A stretch of DNA of 36,193 nt from Chloroflexota bacterium (GCA_009840355.1 VXNZ01000049.1:70768-106960); one strand, 5' to 3'. Shown: positions 10,101-18,015, numbered from the stretch's first letter. Numbers and translations are program-made. Notes: generated from the letters alone by a model not told the origin.

Positions 10101-10690
10101 ATATATATCTATGGGACAATAACCTCTTGGCAGGCAGGTTCGTCAACAGCTTGGACAGGATGACCGAGCTGCGTTTCCTAGACATAGGCGGCAACAACAT
10201 TGACGGCGAGGATGTGCTTGCCGAGCTATACGCGCTCCACAACCTGACTGGCTTGGGCATCCATAACAGCTATATCACGGACGATCATATGTCAGCGTAC
10301 ATGGACGACCTGCAGGCGCTCGACCTAGAGTTCCTGAATCTCAGCGAAAATAATCTGTCGGACTTGCAGACGCTGGTGGATCTGTCCGAAATCGAGACAA
10401 TCCAGCGGCTCGTAATACACAGCAACGACCTGAGCGGCGAGTTGCCGCGCACTATGACGCGCTTGACGCTGATGCGCCTCTTCTACTTCCACGCTAACGC
10501 GGGGCTGTGCGCGCCAACGGACGACGAGTTCCAAGACTGGTTGCGCGGCATCCGCGATGTTCTGGGCGACATTTGTACCGATGGCAGCCCGACGGATGCG
10601 CCAGCACAGCAATCATCAGGCGGTGAATACGCCGCAATGATGTCCATATCAGGCGAAGCAGAGGACAATCACAGCTTGCTGTCCCGCTAG
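7172..10690 (+). CDS. Large secreted leucine-rich-repeat protein with two PPC-like domains
   Basis: 1172 residues. A Sec signal peptide covers 1-29, with an AAA|Q cleavage site. Order after that: a PPC-like beta domain (about 31-145, with C33/C51 and a closing TGDFTLTV); an N-cap (DGDNWRRNDNWL…WYGV) and LRR block 1 to about 345; a cap ending NAGLCLPDD…FQEWM; a second N-cap at about 383 and LRR block 2 to about 640; a second PPC-like domain (667-786, same W-x-SDC and TGDFTLTI marks); a third N-cap (NGADWTNNDNWL) and LRR block 3 to about 1110; and the same NAGLC…FQDWL cap. About 26 repeats of 24 residues follow the plant-type pattern LxxNxLxGxIPxELGNLxx. The C-terminal 40 residues are polar with no anchor or sorting motif, so it is probably released or loosely surface-bound. 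Likely role: binding or adhesion outside the cell; ligand unknown. A strong promoter precedes it; the ribosome site is weak. Confidence 0.92.
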   Translation: MRAIPASTIVIVFASLILASFMASGGAAAQTGCGIQLLTSNTVQGSWTSDCTSQYRQDSYARSYSLRLTEPAEVTITLESEADPYLFLHSEQGDFIDENDDIDLDVRNYNSRIIASLSAGSYTIEATTYLERVTGDFTLTVTGVDFSASDDNDRAALTALYHATDGDNWRRNDNWLTNAPLDEWYGVETDGKRWIHNLSLNDNQLTGQLPLELGGLYNPKGLDFGNNQLTGPIPSQLGNLNLALLNLSNNKLTGTIPSELSRMTNLVELDLHSNRLEGTIPPTLGNLTNLTFLYLPDNLLIGTIPPELGSLTHLEVLSLEYNRLWGELPRNLTALTHLRSFEYFENAGLCLPDDAAFQEWMQSVSDDVDISICIPLSTTPDARDVEVLTTLYNTTNGDNWRDNTNWFSEQPLQYWKGVTINSDGRVIILDLDSNDLSGHIPAELGDLDALEELTLGSQLRGAIPSELGNLTRLELLDLSNNELTGAIPLKLSNLTNLKYLELFNNHLTGHIPPELGDLSMLDSLRLDGNQLAGTIPSELAKLINLTDLSLNENELTGSIPPELSNLAALMYLSLDDNQLTGDIPSALGNLDGLRWLLLDHNQLTGTIPPEIGNLTDLRYVRFAGNQLTGCVPAALREVNSNDFDELGLPFCEDAQPPTPMPGNPIPEGCTLQSIVGSDSTIDDAWTSDCVSQNRMENGEHYAKFFGFTVDRTSSIDITLVSRTDTYMFLLDEYGMVVEENDNYDHNIFDLHPRSSGIRITLDPGNYIVEATTYANEATGDFTLTIASPDITALRALYHSTNGADWTNNDNWLTDAPLSEWHGVTTDDEGSVTEIYLIGNNLVGTIPAELGGMYNLEGLYLARNQLSGAIPPELGNLHNLETLMLFRNELSGAIPSELGSLASLKELHLGRNQLSGAIPVTLGNLQNLTRLHMTVNELSGVIPASLGNLTELRQLSIASNNLSGPIPTEIADLSNLTHIYLWDNNLLAGRFVNSLDRMTELRFLDIGGNNIDGEDVLAELYALHNLTGLGIHNSYITDDHMSAYMDDLQALDLEFLNLSENNLSDLQTLVDLSEIETIQRLVIHSNDLSGELPRTMTRLTLMRLFYFHANAGLCAPTDDEFQDWLRGIRDVLGDICTDGSPTDAPAQQSSGGEYAAMMSISGEAEDNHSLLSR

Positions 10691-10763
10691 TCAGCGGGCG
10701 GCGACTAAACCACATATTCCCATATCATATCTATGGCAGTCACACCAGCGCAAAGGACAGCGA

Positions 10764-12167
10764 ATGACTACGAATGCCCACCGCTCACACGGACAACCTG
10801 GACTCGCTCGGAATGATACTCACAATCACGACAACGGAGATCAGCACGACAACGACGGGGAACAGGCGGCGCGCAGTGATGGCGGACACAGCCACTGCGG
10901 CGAAGCAAGGTTCAGCGTGGAGGAAGCCCTAGAGCGCATTCTCCGACACTTCCAGCCGTTGGAAGCCGTGCGTGTGCCATTGCTCGAGGCGCTGGGGCAG
11001 GTGCTAGCCGAAGACGCGCTGGCAAGCCACGACATCCCGCCACTTGACAACTCCGCGATGGACGGCTATGCGCTGCAGGCGGCAGATTTGCAGGGCGCAT
11101 CGGCGAACGGCCCGATAACGCTACAAGTGTCGGGCACCATCGCGGCGGGCGAGCTGCCAACCATCGAAGTTACGCAAGGCAACGCCGTGCGCATTATGAC
11201 CGGCGCGCCCGTACCGGACGGCGCCGATGCCGTTGTGCCATTCGAGGTCACGGACGAGATGGAGCGACGCGCGTCCGGCGCAACGCTCTCGGAAATCGGC
11301 GTACGCTATCAGGCGGCGGTCGGTGACCACATTCGTCCGGCTGGGCAGGATGTGCGTAATGGCGAGATAGTGCTGTCAGCGGGAACCATGCTCCGCCCAT
11401 CGGAAATCGGCGTTCTGGCATCGCTCGGATATGATGCGGTGAGCGTGCTGCGCCGTCCCGTCATCGCCATTCTCGCTACCGGCAACGAGCTGCTCGAACC
11501 GGGCGCGCCGTACAGCCGAGGCATGATATACGACAGCAACACATACTCCGTCGCCGCCACCGTGCTCCGCTTTGGAGGCGTCCCCAAGCTCATCGGCATA
11601 GCCCGCGACAACCTTGAATCTATGAACGCCAGCCTGCGTGCCGGGCTAGACTCCGACATGCTGGTAACATCGGCGGGCGTGTCCAATGGCGACTACGACA
11701 TGGTGAAGGATGTGCTGGCGCAGCACGGCGAGATAGACTTTTGGTCGGTGCGGATGCGTCCCGCCAAGCCGCTCGCCTTCGGCGTGTTGAACGCAGACGA
11801 GGGCAGGAAAGTGCCGCTGCTTGGTCTGCCCGGCAATCCGGTCAGCGCGATTGTCGCATTCGAGCAGTTCGGCAGGGCAGCGATACGCCGCATGCTCGGC
11901 AAACCCGACATGCCCAAGCCGACAATCAGCGCTGTCCTAGACGAGCCAATACACAACGGCGACGACCGGCGAGTGTACGCGCGCGCAGTAATTCGCCGCG
12001 AAAACGGCGAATATCGCGCGTCGCTAACCGGCGAGCAAGGCTCCAACCTGCTCACATCGATGGCGCGCGCTAACGGACTTGCTATCTGCCCGGAGAACGT
12101 CCCCGTCAAGCAACCGGGCGAGACCGTCCAAGTCCAAATGCTAGATTGGTCAGAAGATACTTTATAG
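10764..12167 (+). CDS. moeA: Molybdopterin molybdenumtransferase MoeA with His-rich N-terminal extension
   Basis: MoeA inserts molybdate into adenylylated molybdopterin in the last step of Mo-cofactor synthesis. Residues from about 48 to 467 are a full MoeA: PLDNSAMDGYA, an RIMTGAPVPDGADAVVP segment, the MogA-like domain with LATGNEL and YDSNTY, SAGVSNGDYD and LPGNPVSA, then the C-terminal domain. Residues 1-47 are extra: a hydrophilic run rich in His, Asp and Asn (NDTHNHDNGDQHDNDGE, GGHSHCGE) that could bind metal. The ATG has AAAGGA about 7 bases upstream, so the extension appears translated. It lies 73 bases after the LRR gene. No other Mo-cofactor gene is in the window. The cofactor may serve the CoxE-linked or other molybdoenzymes elsewhere; that link is speculative. 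Confidence 0.95.
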   Translation: MTTNAHRSHGQPGLARNDTHNHDNGDQHDNDGEQAARSDGGHSHCGEARFSVEEALERILRHFQPLEAVRVPLLEALGQVLAEDALASHDIPPLDNSAMDGYALQAADLQGASANGPITLQVSGTIAAGELPTIEVTQGNAVRIMTGAPVPDGADAVVPFEVTDEMERRASGATLSEIGVRYQAAVGDHIRPAGQDVRNGEIVLSAGTMLRPSEIGVLASLGYDAVSVLRRPVIAILATGNELLEPGAPYSRGMIYDSNTYSVAATVLRFGGVPKLIGIARDNLESMNASLRAGLDSDMLVTSAGVSNGDYDMVKDVLAQHGEIDFWSVRMRPAKPLAFGVLNADEGRKVPLLGLPGNPVSAIVAFEQFGRAAIRRMLGKPDMPKPTISAVLDEPIHNGDDRRVYARAVIRRENGEYRASLTGEQGSNLLTSMARANGLAICPENVPVKQPGETVQVQMLDWSEDTL

Positions 12168-12195
12168 CAGCCAGACATCGCGCTGCCGCTCGCAA

Positions 12196-12245
12196 ATTGC
12201 CCTCTCTCTCAACAGGAAGATTTATCGCAACGAGGGAGAGGCAAT
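12196..12245 (+). repeat. Imperfect inverted repeat after moeA
   Basis: Arms 12196-12210 (ATTGCCCTCTCTCTC) and 12232-12245 (GAGGGAGAGGCAAT) pair imperfectly around a 21-base loop, 28 bases after the moeA stop. It resembles a decayed hairpin repeat of the kind found scattered in such genomes and may act as a weak terminator. There is no T-run. Confidence 0.4.
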
Positions 12246-12370
12246 AGTGCAGGGCTGGCGATGCGGCGAATGCGTCTATCATCCACCAAATCCATTCGAT
12301 AAGCACCTTCTCGCGACCAATCACGAACACACGGAACAATCTCAAACATCCTGTACTGACCAACCACACC

Positions 12371-12375
12371 GGAGG
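12371..12375 (+). promoter_or_regulatory. Ribosome binding site that fixes a TTG start
   Basis: GGAGG at 12371-12375 lies 9 bases before a TTG at 12385-12387, in frame with the winged-helix protein. No comparable site precedes the earlier GTG at 12247. Confidence 0.55.
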
Positions 12376-12384
12376 GCACCAACC

Positions 12385-12837
12385 TTGACCAGCGAAGAAA
12401 TCACGCAGAGCAGCGATGGCAGTGGAAGTAGCCGCAAGTTCATCATATCTGAAGAGCATGCGGCGGAAATCGGCGCGGCATTGCCGCTGATGATAGCCAA
12501 CCGTCTCGGCTACATGGACAGGCAGGCGCTCGAAGAAGAGCCGACCGTTGAATCCGACATCGCTCCCTATATCGACCTCATCGTCGCCAGCAGCAGCCAC
12601 GACGCGGACTACCTACTGCCCGACACGCCGCTCAAGGAAGCCGTCTTTCGCATCATCTTAGCCAACGGCAACGAGCCAATGAGCGCCCAGCAGATAAGCG
12701 AAATCCTAACCGAGCGCTGGGCAATGTCCGCCTACCCGCGCAACCTATCCGTCGAAGTGATAGCCCGCCTATTGGAAAACAGCGCGAATTACTGCATCGT
12801 CCCGGTTGGGGAGCCGACTGAAAACTCTGCGATGTAA
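12385..12837 (+). CDS. Small winged-helix-like protein, function unknown
   Basis: 150 residues from a TTG start chosen on the GGAGG site; the frame is open back to a GTG at 12247, which would add 46 residues of low-similarity, Cys/His-containing sequence. Residues about 20-65 are acidic and helical. The C-terminal part (PLKEAVFRIILANGNEPMSAQQISEIL…YPRNLSVEVIARLLEN) has the spacing of a winged helix-turn-helix: a helix, NGNEPMSAQQIS leading into a recognition-type helix, and a second helix ending in a short strand (YCIVPV). This is similar in style to HARE-HTH domains. It may bind nucleic acid or be a protein-interaction module. It is in the same direction as moeA and the two small genes that follow. 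I do not recognise a named family. Confidence 0.65.
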   Translation: MTSEEITQSSDGSGSSRKFIISEEHAAEIGAALPLMIANRLGYMDRQALEEEPTVESDIAPYIDLIVASSSHDADYLLPDTPLKEAVFRIILANGNEPMSAQQISEILTERWAMSAYPRNLSVEVIARLLENSANYCIVPVGEPTENSAM

Positions 12838-12870
12838 TGTAGCAAGAGAATAGCTGTTGACATCAGACAA

Positions 12871-13359
12871 ATGGAAATCGCAAGCTTCATAATCGGATTA
12901 GGCGGTCTTATCGTATCGGGCATCAGCTTAACACTGGCGCTGAAAGCTCGCTCCACTGCCATATCCGCAGAGAAAGCCTCTGACGCAGCACGCCAAGCCG
13001 TCTTTCAAACGATAGCTATATCCGAATTGACGCAGGCGATTGCTCTGGTAGAACTCTTGAAGGAACTCCATAAGAATAATGATTTCAACCGGGCGCTTGA
13101 TAGATATACTCAATTGCGCCAACTGATTACCGCTTTGCAGACAAGCCAGACAGAGGAAGATGTAACCCGTTTTGATAATGCTATAATCCAATTGATGGAT
13201 ATTGAGACGACTGTTAGGAAATCTGTCTATACGGGAACGCAGATTGACGCTGCAAAAATTGACTCCGGTCTTTTGAAAATACAGCAACTGCTTGACGAAG
13301 CCCGCGTGAAGCAAGAGCAACGTGTTACTGGCGCGTCGGACATTGGAGGGCGTTCGTGA
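12871..13359 (+). CDS. Membrane-anchored helical protein, function unknown
   Basis: 162 residues. One N-terminal transmembrane helix (about residues 4-24, FIIGLGGLIVSGISLTLAL) leads directly into an Ala-rich amphipathic helix (KARSTAISAEKASDAARQA), then helical sequence to the C-terminus (ALVELLKELHKNN…, LLKIQQLLDEARVKQEQ). The layout suggests a single-pass protein with a cytoplasmic coiled-coil or helical bundle. The ribosome site is weak. It overlaps the next gene by one base (TGATG), so the two are translated together. Base composition here is visibly lower in GC than in moeA or mfd, which may indicate later acquisition. No family recognised. Confidence 0.7.
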   Translation: MEIASFIIGLGGLIVSGISLTLALKARSTAISAEKASDAARQAVFQTIAISELTQAIALVELLKELHKNNDFNRALDRYTQLRQLITALQTSQTEEDVTRFDNAIIQLMDIETTVRKSVYTGTQIDAAKIDSGLLKIQQLLDEARVKQEQRVTGASDIGGRS

Positions 13360-13706
13360 TGACAACGATGCAGGAAAAAACCGCTCAATTGATTACCACC
13401 CTCACAGAAAAAACTTCACAGAATAGAATTGAGTGGGAAAAGACGCCGTCTGAACGCATCTACAAAGTGCAATTCAACGGCGACGCAGTCTTCATAAGAG
13501 AGCATGAACCTTCTCAGTTAGGAAATAAGGCATACTCTCTGAGTATAGTGGACGACAGCGGGCAAGTGGTTGAGATTATTCGCCAACAGCCTGGCGATGA
13601 TAACTACACGCGACTAGCGCAAATGTACATCGTATCCAGAAGGTCAGCAGAATACAACGCCGAGGCGAGCCTTGACCGCTTGCTCCAAGAACTCGAAAGC
13701 AGATAA
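13359..13706 (+). CDS. Small hypothetical protein coupled to the preceding membrane protein
   Basis: 115 residues from the ATG at 13359-13361, which shares its A with the stop of the previous gene; a GTG three bases earlier is an alternative. GGAGGG is 8 bases before the ATG. The N-terminus is a basic/polar helix, the middle reads as a beta-sheet (YKVQFNGDAVFIRE, YSLSIVDDSGQVVEII) and the C-terminus as a helix (AEASLDRLLQELES). It is soluble with no signal peptide. The strands resemble a small domain that could pack on a partner; the likely partner is the membrane protein encoded just upstream. It ends 20 bases from the convergent mfd gene, with no terminator between them. Confidence 0.7.
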   Translation: MTTMQEKTAQLITTLTEKTSQNRIEWEKTPSERIYKVQFNGDAVFIREHEPSQLGNKAYSLSIVDDSGQVVEIIRQQPGDDNYTRLAQMYIVSRRSAEYNAEASLDRLLQELESR

Positions 13707-13725
13707 CGCGCTCATACGCTGGTCG

Positions 13726-16700
13726 TTATCCCACATCCCCCAGCTGCGCCGCCACCGTACGCCGTGTGAAATCCGCCAGTGCCTTGATCGCGGTTTCTAA
13801 GGCGGGCTCCCAGTTAGGGGATAGGGATTCCATTGGGAGGCGCACTTGGGTGTTGCCGATTTCGGCTTGACGGCTTAGCGCTCGCTGCATTGCTCGGCGC
13901 GCACCGCCTATCTCGCCGCCGTAGCGCAGCACTACTCGGTTGCGCTCGCGCGTTACCGACTCTATGCCCGCTTGCTTGGCGTACAAGCGCAACCTCGTTG
14001 CGTACAGCAAGTTGCGCACTTGCCACGGCAAGGGACCGAACCTGTCTCGCAGTTCGTCTTCAATCTCGCCTACGCGCGCCTTCACCGCATCGTCATCGCC
14101 TTTACTGTCTTGCGCAGGTTCTGACGTGTTCAGCGTTACGATGCGCTGGTACATTCGCAGGCGCGATGGCAAGTCTTCGATGTAGTCTTCCGGGATGCTC
14201 GCGGGTACGCCGATGTCCAATGTCGGTTCGGCCGGTTCGCTTTCGGATGGTGTCGCGCTGCCGTCCATCGGCTTGGTCGTGGCGCTGCCGTTCGATGTTG
14301 CGCCGGGCATATCGCCGTTCGCAGCGCCGTTCTGCTGACCACGCGCGCGCAGTTCTTCCACCGCGTTCGATAGCAGCCGCGTGTACAGGTCGAACCCGAC
14401 CGCGTGGATGTTGCCGCTCTGCTCTGCGCCCAGGATGTTGCCCGCGCCGCGTATCTCTAAGTCCTTCATCGCGATGCGGAATCCCGCGCCTAATTCGCTG
14501 GCATCCAGCATGGCTCGCAGTCGCTTTTCGGCAGGTTCAGTTAGGCTGCCCGACGGCGGCACCAGCAAGTAGCAGTATGCCCGCCTCGCGCTGCGTCCGA
14601 CTCGTCCGCGCAGTTGGTACAACTGCGACAGTCCCAGCGTATCCGCGCGGTTGATGATGAGCGTGTTCACATTCGGGATGTCCAGCCCGGATTCGATGAT
14701 GGTTGTGCACACAAGAACATCTAGGTTGTGTTCAGCGAACTCCAGCATCACGTCTTCAAGTTCACCTTCGCCCATTTGTCCATGCGCCACACCGACGCGC
14801 GCTTCGGGCACGAGCTGCCCGATGTACCGCGCCATATAGTCGATGTTGTACACCCGATTGTGCAGGAAATACACCTGTCCTTGTCGGTCTATCTCGCGCA
14901 GTATCGCCTCTCGTGTGAGCGCGTCGCTGATTTCCGAGACATAGGTCTTGATGGGCAGGCGCTCTTCCGGCGGTGTCTCCATCGTGCTCATATCACGCAC
15001 GCCGGCGAGCGCCATGTGCAGGCTACGCGGTATCGGCGTGGCGGTCAGCGTCAGCACATCCACTTCTTCGCGCATCCGCTTCAGACGCTCTTTATGCGCC
15101 ACGCCAAAGCGCTGCTCTTCGTCCACGATGACCAATCCCAATTCTTTGAACCGCACATCGCGTTGTATCAGCCGGTGTGTGCCGATGCAGATGTCCACCT
15201 CGCCCTTTGACAGCCGCTCGACGACATCCCGCTGCTCTTGCGGCGTGCGGAAGCGGCTCAACACTTCGACGCGCGTGGGGAATGCGCTGAGCCGCTGCGA
15301 GAATGTAGCGTAGTGTTGCTGCGCCAAAACGGTTGTGGGCACGAGCACCGCGACCTGCTTACCGTCCATCACAGCCTTGAACGCCGCGCGCAACGCGATC
15401 TCAGTCTTGCCGTAGCCGACATCGCCGCATACCAGCCGGTCCATCGGTTTGAGCGATTCCATGTCCGCCTTCACTTCGTCGATGGTGCGCTGCTGGTCTG
15501 GCGTTTCCTCAAACGGGAACGACTCTTCCAGTTCGGATTGCCACTGCGCGTCCGGCACGAACGAATGCCCCTCGGCGAGTTCGCGGGCGGCGTAAAGCGC
15601 CAGCAGTTCGGACGCCATCTCTCGCGTGGAGCGTTCGGCGCGCTGTTTGGCACGGCGCCATTCCTGCGTGCCGAGCCGCGTCAGGCTGGGCGGACGGTCC
15701 ATCGGCGCGATGTACGGCGCTACGCGGTCTAGGTGCTCCAACGGCACATATAACTTGTCGTCGTTCGCGTATTCGATGGCGAGATATTCGCGGTCGTTGT
15801 CGTCGCTTTCATCGCCCTTGGCGCCGCGCACCGTGCCTGCGAATTTGCCGATGCCGTGTTCTACATGCACCACATAATCCCCCGGCGAAAGCTCGGACAG
15901 GAATGCGTCGCGTGCAGCCGTAACGGACCTGCGCCGCGTGCGCCGCTGCTTCGCCACGCCGAATATCTCAACATCGCTGAACACGACGAGCCGACCGGAT
16001 TGGCTCGCATCGTCATGAAGTGGCAGCGAGAATCCGTCGCTCAGCCCGCCCGCCGCTGACTGCATCAACGTTATGCTGCCTGCGGACGGGGCGTGATCCA
16101 GACTGTCCGCCAGCGTTACATCGACGCCCTCGCCGGCGAATATCTCGGACAAGCGGCGCGAGTGGCTGCTTACTGCTATCACGGTGGCGCTGTATTCCTC
16201 GCTCAGCTCCCACACATCCTCTACAAATCGCTCCAGATTGCCGTAATAGTTCGCTGCCGCAAGGAATGGCAATTTGATGTCGATGGCATTGCCTGAATCA
16301 TCGGCGGCATTACGCGCCGTGCCGTTCAGCTTGCTTGCTCCGTTCGCACCGGCGTTGTTAGAACCCTGTGTGCTGTCTGTGCCGGGTAGGGCAGGCATGG
16401 GTGCATTGTCTTCCCAAGGGGATACGACTTGTGAGCTTACGCACAGGTTGAGCCTCTGCCCGAATTGCGCGAACTGCGCCTCAACATCGTTCCATGAAAG
16501 GTGCGACGACGGGAAGTTGCGCGGCAGTTCGCCTCGCGCTTCTTTCGTCTCGCGCAGCTGATGCCCGCGTTCTTGTATTTCCCAGGCGGCGTCCGCGATT
16601 TCGTCGGGCTTGTATGCGACCAGCAGCGCGTTTGCATTTCCGTCGTCGCTGCGGCAGTCGGCAAAGTAGTCGGCAATACCACTTTGATTGAAGAAGCCTG

Positions 16701-17715
16701 CGTAAAATCCTTGCTCTTCGACATTCTGCCCTTCCATCAGTAGTTCGAGCTCTTCGCGGATACGCGCTTGCACGCTCGGTGTACAGTTGCCCACATCCAC
16801 GAATGCGGCGAGGCGTTCCAGGTCGCCGTATGGCGTCATGGACGGCAGGATTTCGTGCGCGGGCGAGACTTGCACGGTATCCACGACCTCGCCGGAACGC
16901 TGAGTCGCGGGATCGAAGTGCCTTATGCTGTCAATCTCGTTGCCCCAAAGTTCGATGCGCGCGGGCATATCGGCGGCGACGGGGAAAATGTCTATGATGC
17001 CGCCGCGCCTGCTGACCACGCCCGGCGCGTACACGGCGGACTCAAAGCGATAGCCTATCCGCCGCCAAAGGTCTAGCATGTCCGAAAGCTCGACCTGCTC
17101 GCCGCGCCGCAAAGTATGGTTGCCGCCTTCCATGACATCACGCGCGAGCGTCCGCTGCATCAGCGCGCCGACAGACGCGACCACCAGCGGCGGCGAAGTC
17201 TTATCCGATGTGGATACTGTCACGGTGCTACGATGTCCGTTTGCGCCTTGACGGGTAGATTCGCGGGCAGATTCACGGACAAACGCATCGCTGTCCGCGC
17301 GTGCGGCCCTAGCAGCAGCGGCGCCGCCAGGCACGCCGGCGGGCATCGTCGTTTCTTGCCGCGCGACGAAATCGGATACGGCTGATAGCGCGCGCAGCCG
17401 CTGCTGAACCGTCTCAGTGTCGGAGTCTAGCCGCTCGAAGGGCAGGATCTCGGACTCTGTGAAGTGCAGCAAGCCTTCGTCGTCATCGCCGCACCATGCG
17501 AGCAGCTGCTCGTACAGCCGGCGCGCATCTTCGGGACGCGGCGCGACTACGAGCGTTGGCGCATCTACATCCTGCCGCAGCGCGGCGAGCGTGAACGCGG
17601 CAGACTTGGCGGTCGTCTTCATAGTCAGCCGCCGCGCGCCGCCGCGCATGCCATCTCGCAGTCTCCGATATTCCGGCACTCCCCGCATAAACTCTCGCAA
17701 GATGCCAAGTGTCAT
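13726..17715 (-). CDS. mfd: Transcription-repair coupling factor Mfd
   Basis: Removes RNA polymerase stalled at DNA lesions and recruits UvrA. 1329 residues, longer than the usual roughly 1150. Order: UvrB-homology region (about 20-320, nucleotide-binding site degenerate as normal); a middle domain; RNA-polymerase interaction domain starting near 612 (LSPGDYVVHVEHGIGKF); RecG-type translocase with Walker A GDVGYGKTE near 765, DEEQRFG near 866, TATPIPRSLHMA, and QLRGRVGR; and the C-terminal TRCF domain (about 1190-1320, ending in an EP…L helix). The extra length comes from three Ala/Gly/Ser/Asn-rich inserts: near residues 118-175, near 435-485 (around TDSTQGSNNAGANGA), and near 1120-1170 (around NGAANGDMPGATSNG). 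These look like disordered linkers between domains. GGGAC and GAGG precede the ATG. It forms a repair neighbourhood with uvrB on the same strand. Confidence 0.97.
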   Translation of the reverse strand: MTLGILREFMRGVPEYRRLRDGMRGGARRLTMKTTAKSAAFTLAALRQDVDAPTLVVAPRPEDARRLYEQLLAWCGDDDEGLLHFTESEILPFERLDSDTETVQQRLRALSAVSDFVARQETTMPAGVPGGAAAARAARADSDAFVRESARESTRQGANGHRSTVTVSTSDKTSPPLVVASVGALMQRTLARDVMEGGNHTLRRGEQVELSDMLDLWRRIGYRFESAVYAPGVVSRRGGIIDIFPVAADMPARIELWGNEIDSIRHFDPATQRSGEVVDTVQVSPAHEILPSMTPYGDLERLAAFVDVGNCTPSVQARIREELELLMEGQNVEEQGFYAGFFNQSGIADYFADCRSDDGNANALLVAYKPDEIADAAWEIQERGHQLRETKEARGELPRNFPSSHLSWNDVEAQFAQFGQRLNLCVSSQVVSPWEDNAPMPALPGTDSTQGSNNAGANGASKLNGTARNAADDSGNAIDIKLPFLAAANYYGNLERFVEDVWELSEEYSATVIAVSSHSRRLSEIFAGEGVDVTLADSLDHAPSAGSITLMQSAAGGLSDGFSLPLHDDASQSGRLVVFSDVEIFGVAKQRRTRRRSVTAARDAFLSELSPGDYVVHVEHGIGKFAGTVRGAKGDESDDNDREYLAIEYANDDKLYVPLEHLDRVAPYIAPMDRPPSLTRLGTQEWRRAKQRAERSTREMASELLALYAARELAEGHSFVPDAQWQSELEESFPFEETPDQQRTIDEVKADMESLKPMDRLVCGDVGYGKTEIALRAAFKAVMDGKQVAVLVPTTVLAQQHYATFSQRLSAFPTRVEVLSRFRTPQEQRDVVERLSKGEVDICIGTHRLIQRDVRFKELGLVIVDEEQRFGVAHKERLKRMREEVDVLTLTATPIPRSLHMALAGVRDMSTMETPPEERLPIKTYVSEISDALTREAILREIDRQGQVYFLHNRVYNIDYMARYIGQLVPEARVGVAHGQMGEGELEDVMLEFAEHNLDVLVCTTIIESGLDIPNVNTLIINRADTLGLSQLYQLRGRVGRSARRAYCYLLVPPSGSLTEPAEKRLRAMLDASELGAGFRIAMKDLEIRGAGNILGAEQSGNIHAVGFDLYTRLLSNAVEELRARGQQNGAANGDMPGATSNGSATTKPMDGSATPSESEPAEPTLDIGVPASIPEDYIEDLPSRLRMYQRIVTLNTSEPAQDSKGDDDAVKARVGEIEDELRDRFGPLPWQVRNLLYATRLRLYAKQAGIESVTRERNRVVLRYGGEIGGARRAMQRALSRQAEIGNTQVRLPMESLSPNWEPALETAIKALADFTRRTVAAQLGDVG

Positions 17716-17894
17716 ATAGTCCCATCCTCATCACTGATAGTTCATCGCCAGATTGAACGCACAAATAGACCTCCCCGGTACAGCGCGACCGGGCAAGCCT
17801 GCATACATTTTAAGTATAACCTAACGGGACGTACAAGATGGGTAGGATGTGCACTTTTGGAGGGAAGAGGGGAGAAGAGGGCAAGAAGAATTGC

Positions 17895-17923
17895 TTTGAA
17901 CGAATGGTTAAAACTCGTTCAAA
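17895..17923. promoter_or_regulatory. Perfect 9-bp palindrome, candidate operator
   Basis: TTTGAACGA at 17895-17903 and TCGTTCAAA at 17915-17923 are exact inverted repeats with an 11-base spacer, between divergent mfd and the DUF5679 gene. The right arm overlaps the -35 (TTCAAA) of the candidate DUF5679 promoter. This is the arrangement of a repressor site. The spacing does not match the classic LexA boxes. Confidence 0.45.
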
Positions 17924-17946
17924 AAAAACCTAGACGCTGATACAAT
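17918..17946 (+). promoter_or_regulatory. Candidate promoter of the DUF5679 gene
   Basis: TTCAAA at 17918-17923, a 17-base spacer and TACAAT at 17941-17946. The transcript would start near 17953, about 60 bases before the gene. Confidence 0.45.
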
Positions 17947-17969
17947 TTTCTGAATGCACTTACGTCGTC

Positions 17970-17994
17970 AGTCCGCAACTGCGCTCTGCGGACT
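17970..17994 (+). promoter_or_regulatory. Leader hairpin next to the ribosome site of the DUF5679 gene
   Basis: AGTCCGCA (17970-17977) pairs perfectly with TGCGGACT (17987-17994) around a 9-base loop. It ends 7 bases before AGGAGG (18002-18007). It could stabilise the leader or tune translation; no known RNA family is recognised. Confidence 0.4.
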
Positions 17995-18015
17995 AGGAGA
18001 TAGGAGGAAATGACA

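Noticed and set aside
10764-12167. Mo-cofactor operon
   Set aside because: Only moeA is present; the neighbours are not moa, mob or mog genes.
17895-17923. LexA/SOS box for mfd or the DUF5679 gene
   Set aside because: The palindrome has GAAC and GTTC halves but they are 15 bases apart; known Gram-positive-type boxes have a 4-base spacer and E. coli-type boxes differ in sequence.
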